A stretch of DNA of 64,000 nucleotides from Bilabrum cf. latius. Taxonomy: Eukaryota; Bigyra: Bicosoecida; Bigyra; Bicosoecida. The notes under the pieces are model-generated. The model saw nothing but the letters and a program-made list of their open reading frames with translations. It did no database searches and had not been told where the DNA came from. The DNA is taken from assembly GCA_965178125.1 (NCBI GenBank), contig OZ237755.1, positions 868,001-932,000 of the forward strand, read 5' to 3'. Position 1 is the first letter of the stretch. Every line of letters begins with the position of its first letter. Both the position numbers and the translations under genes were made by a program. Shown one piece after another: positions 61,203 to 64,000 of this stretch.

Positions 61203-61686
61203 TCAGACCTCTGGCTGCATGGCTGGGCTCCCTGGGGTGAGAGTCGATTCCTCGACGGGTGTTTTGGTCCTGCCAGTGGTCGTTTGCAGCTTGTCGGGTG
61301 GGTGCACTGCATTGTGTGTATTGGGGTGGACCAAAAGAGGAACGACCGACTTGTCTCAGTCACTACTGGCAGTGGGGTGGATCCAGGTTCGTGGTGCCAG
61401 TGCGAATCGTGCAGCGCAGGGCATTCCAAGTGGAGGGGCGAGCAGCGGTGAGCGACTTATTTGCGTCGACCCGAGCGGGAGATGAGCCGGTGGGACTGTT
61501 ATTTGGCGGTTATCGATGGGGAGATACATCAGGAGGTTGAGATTGGTGTCCAAAGTGGCTCTCATGGCCACCGCCACTGGCAACTGGCCGAAAGGAAGGA
61601 CCACCTGGCAGTAAGGTGGAAGATTCGGAGCCCCGTTCTTCCGGACCATCCAGACAGGCTTGCCACAATCACGGGACAGTTTTGGT
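61203..61686. other. Intergenic, TFIIE-alpha 3' flank / UBX gene promoter
   Basis: Same-strand spacer. Short ORFs on both strands are not coding-like. No RNA gene or repeat was recognised. Confidence 0.45.
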
Positions 61687-63792
61687 ATGCCATTCAAGGT
61701 GTAGCTACCTGATTCAAGCATTAAGGAGAGTGATGCTTACGAAGGGCAATCGATTTCAACTGTTCTATAGAGGCTTCTGGGGGAAAAGTATGAACGTGGA
61801 ATGCAACTCAAAGCCAGCAAAGATGGGGCCCTGATAGACGATATCGATGAAATTGAGGATGGTGAACTTGTTCATCTTGTACTTCCGAGCAAAGCTGCCG
61901 GATTGATTGGTGAAACAAACCCAGCAAAATCTGCCGAGCCCATGTTTCGACAGCTTGTGGATAAGATAAAAAGCATGTGCCGAACCGAAGGCCAGCTCGA
62001 GGGTACGTTTAAGATATTGCAGTAGGCTTGCTAGCTGACACAAGCATCCGACGGCTCAGAAATGCGGGTTGATGCGGAAGGCCTTCGCCTCTTGGCCCGG
62101 AACCCGGCAGCCCTGCACTTCTTGAACACCCTTGGGTACAGCGGCAAAGCCTCCTCCAAATCTACCGGATCGCATTCATTTGTGCACGATTCTGCCGCTG
62201 TCTCACATTAGCACGCTGCCATAGCTGCAGTTGGGGGGCGAGTACTATCGTCTGTGATGAGCAGTATTCCGCGCAAACCTCGGGACCACAGCCACAGCGG
62301 CCCTTCCGGCTCGGGCCTGCCGTTGACTGGTTCGGCTTCAGCAGTACCGCATGGTATATTTTCGCGCGAGGTGCCGCCTGGAGAGCCGGCCGTGCTGGAG
62401 CCCCTACTGAGCGCGCAGCCCAGCCCTGACCCTGCCGCTGCCCCTCGCGGTGCAGGTGCTGCTTCTGGGGCTCGGCAAGGCCCCGGGATAGGTGCGAGCG
62501 GTTTGTCCCTGGCAAGTAGCAGTCGAGGCTCTGAGGCGTCTGCCATCGAGCTGGCGAGTCTCAGCCCGTTGCTGCCTTCGGTGCCGCCAGTCGTGGCCCG
62601 CGCCACCGAACAGCTGCGGGAAGCCCAAAGCGCCCTGGAGATACCATCTGCCCTGCGTTGCCCTATCCTGGCCAGGGATGCGAGTCAGCTCCGAACTCGT
62701 ATGCGATCGGCGCTGGCGGAAGCCGGCGCTGGGGCTAGAGCAGGAGCAAGGGCTAGAGCAGGAGTAGTGGCTGCACGACGCACAGCCCTTGAATATGGCG
62801 CAGCTGGAAGCACAGGGGCAACGGCCGATGCGGGCACAGACTCAGATGACGAGACGCGCGCGGAACCACGGACTGGGGCCGAGCTGCATCGAGTGCTGGC
62901 TCTCAGGGAGGCCAGAGCAGCCAGGCAGCGGATGGGGGAGGCCGAGCGGCGTGCAGCCAGGATGGCCGAGCTGGCTCGGTCTGTGGACGGTGCAGCGCGG
63001 GTGGTGCAGGCGTGGCACCGAGATAGGGAGGATCTAGCCGCTTCAGTTGCTGCTGCAAGAAGAGAGGGCGAGGCAGCAGATGGCTCTGGGCAGATGCAGG
63101 TGACTGAGCGGGTAGCAGTTGATGCTATGGCTGCCGCGAGACAAGCGGGGATGCGGTGGCTGCGCGTGGTGCTTAGTGATGGTTGTGCCCTGGGAGTGAT
63201 GGTCCATCCAGGTGAGAGTCTGCAGTCGCTGCAGCGGTGGGTCGGGTCGGTTGTGTCTGCGGCTGGTGCTGGTGCCCGTGCTGGCGCTGGTGCTGGTGCT
63301 GGTGCTGGTGCTGGTGCTGGTGCTGGTGCTGGTGCTGGTGCTGGTGCTGGTGCTGGTGCTGGCGCTGGTGCTGGCGCTGGTGCTGGTGCTGGTGCTGGTG
63401 CTGGTGCTGGTGCTGGTGCTGGTGCTGGTGCTGGCGCTGGTGCTGGTGCTGGCGCTGGTGCTGGTGCTGGTGCTGGTGCTGGTGCTGGTGCTGGTGCTGG
63501 CGCTGGTGCTGGTGCTGGCGCTGGTGCTGGTGCTGGCGCTGGTGCCAAAGCATCCCATGTAATTCTGGCTCTCAGCAGAGAAATGGGAGCATGCGTGGAG
63601 GACGGTCGCAGGGGCCTTGCAATCGAAGTCCCGGACGCCTGCCTCCGCCGGTGGGTGGATCCGGAGGTCTCGCTGAACGAGGCGGGGATCGGGGCTGGAT
63701 CAACCGTGTGGCTGTTACGAGGCACTGACCGAAGCCAATGGTTTTGGCTGGGTTCCAGCGAATTGCTGCTCCCAATGGCGGCGAGGGACTGA
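61687..63792 (+). CDS. PUB/UBX-domain protein, probable p97/CDC48 cofactor
   Basis: 701 aa, ATG 61687 to TGA 63790, with TAG-Gln codons at 61702, 61768, 62023, 62032 and 62209. The N-terminus (MPFKVQLPDSSI...) looks ubiquitin-like up to about residue 70. Residues 90-165 resemble a PUB domain (PMFRQLVDKIKSM, LLARNPAALHFLNTLGY). A long Ala/Arg helical middle follows. The C-terminus is UBX-like: MRWLRVVLSDGCALGVMVHP, then after the Ala-Gly repeat SHVILALSREMG and VSLNEAGIGAGSTVWLL. PUB and UBX both bind the AAA ATPase p97/CDC48, as in UBXN6 and plant PUX2. Family placement is by overall pattern; an FPR-type loop is not clear (LSREMG in its place). Confidence 0.7.
63262..63546 (+). repeat. (GGTGCT)n minisatellite encoding Ala-Gly
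   Basis: About 47 tandem hexamers, GGTGCT with scattered GGCGCT variants, in frame with the UBX-protein gene and encoding alternating Gly and Ala. The opposite strand has an artefactual Pro-Ala ORF. Pure runs and variant patches suggest recent expansion by slippage. Confidence 0.95.
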
Positions 63793-63898
63793 CCACTTGG
63801 CAGACCGGAAGCCCACTGGCAGGACGAGCCAAACGACAGTAATCGCGCCCAAACCTGCGCCACCATTGACTTCGCTCGCATATTGAAGCAGCCATACT

Positions 63899-64000
63899 AT
63901 GCGGGTGGCTTTATTGCCTGCGGCTGCTGTGGCAGCCTTCCTGCAAGTCAACGCGCTAGCAAAAGATATTAGTGACGGCTTCAATTTCACGCTGGTTAAG
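63899..64000 (+). CDS. 5' end of a secreted or membrane protein gene (cut by window edge)
   Basis: ATG 63899 opens a frame to the window end encoding a classic signal peptide, MRVALLPAAAVAAFLQVNALA, followed by KDISDGFNFTLVK. The frame is open at the edge. The family cannot be told from 34 residues. Confidence 0.5.
   Translation, partial: MRVALLPAAAVAAFLQVNALAKDISDGFNFTLVK

Noticed and set aside
62685-63881. 398-aa Ala-Pro-rich minus-strand ORF
   Set aside because: It is the antisense of the GGTGCT repeat and the UBX gene; composition is an artefact of the repeat.

Overview
This is nuclear DNA from a GC-rich microbial eukaryote (protist). The window holds eukaryote-only machinery (ASCC3 helicase, TFIIE-alpha, COX16, mitochondrial L11, the basal-body protein CEP20/FOR20), GT-AG introns of 58-104 nt in two small genes, and Helitron-, DIRS-, hAT- and LINE-type elements. 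CEP20 hints at a flagellated lineage. The sequence does not settle the clade; a microalga is possible but not shown. The most important property is the genetic code. Nearly every real gene is cut by in-frame TAG codons, always in one frame, and at conserved sites TAG stands where the family has glutamine. Read with UAG = Gln, long ORFs become single genes: ASCC3 is 2,847 codons with 13 TAGs. All 13 host genes with a visible end stop at TGA. TAA never appears as a sense codon and ends only mobile-element ORFs.

Layout: 424-4747 holds a GT47/exostosin-like glycosyltransferase (+) convergent with an uncharacterised gene (-). 5033-6439 is a 5'-truncated LINE-type reverse transcriptase. 6845-10646 (-) is a long reading region with about ten frame changes (pseudogene or local assembly errors), and 10850-11923 (-) is an intact unknown protein. 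12808-16490 and 26782-32620 are two blocks of one tandem array (units of about 1.22-1.24 kb). They flank a truncated Helitron-like Rep/Pif1 element (16491-26138, -) that also carries an OTU-like region. 32715-36141 is a DIRS-type retrotransposon (RT/RNase H plus tyrosine recombinase).

36634-40222 is a GT61 (EOGT-like) glycosyltransferase gene interrupted by a 1,655-bp hAT-type element with an 8-bp target duplication; removing the element and one duplication restores the frame exactly. From 40646 on the region is dense with housekeeping genes: ASCC3 (-), an unknown protein (-), a bZIP factor (-), a secreted FKBP (+), COX16 (-), CEP20/FOR20 (-), mitochondrial L11 (-), TFIIE-alpha (+), a PUB/UBX p97-cofactor-like protein (+) with a long Ala-Gly repeat inside its UBX domain, and the start of a signal-peptide gene (+) at the edge.

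The genes do not form one pathway. They cover ribosome rescue (ASCC3), transcription initiation (TFIIE-alpha), respiration (COX16), mitochondrial translation (L11), the basal body (CEP20), protein turnover (UBX) and the secretory pathway (FKBP, GT47, GT61). The mobile elements use the same UAG = Gln code as the host.
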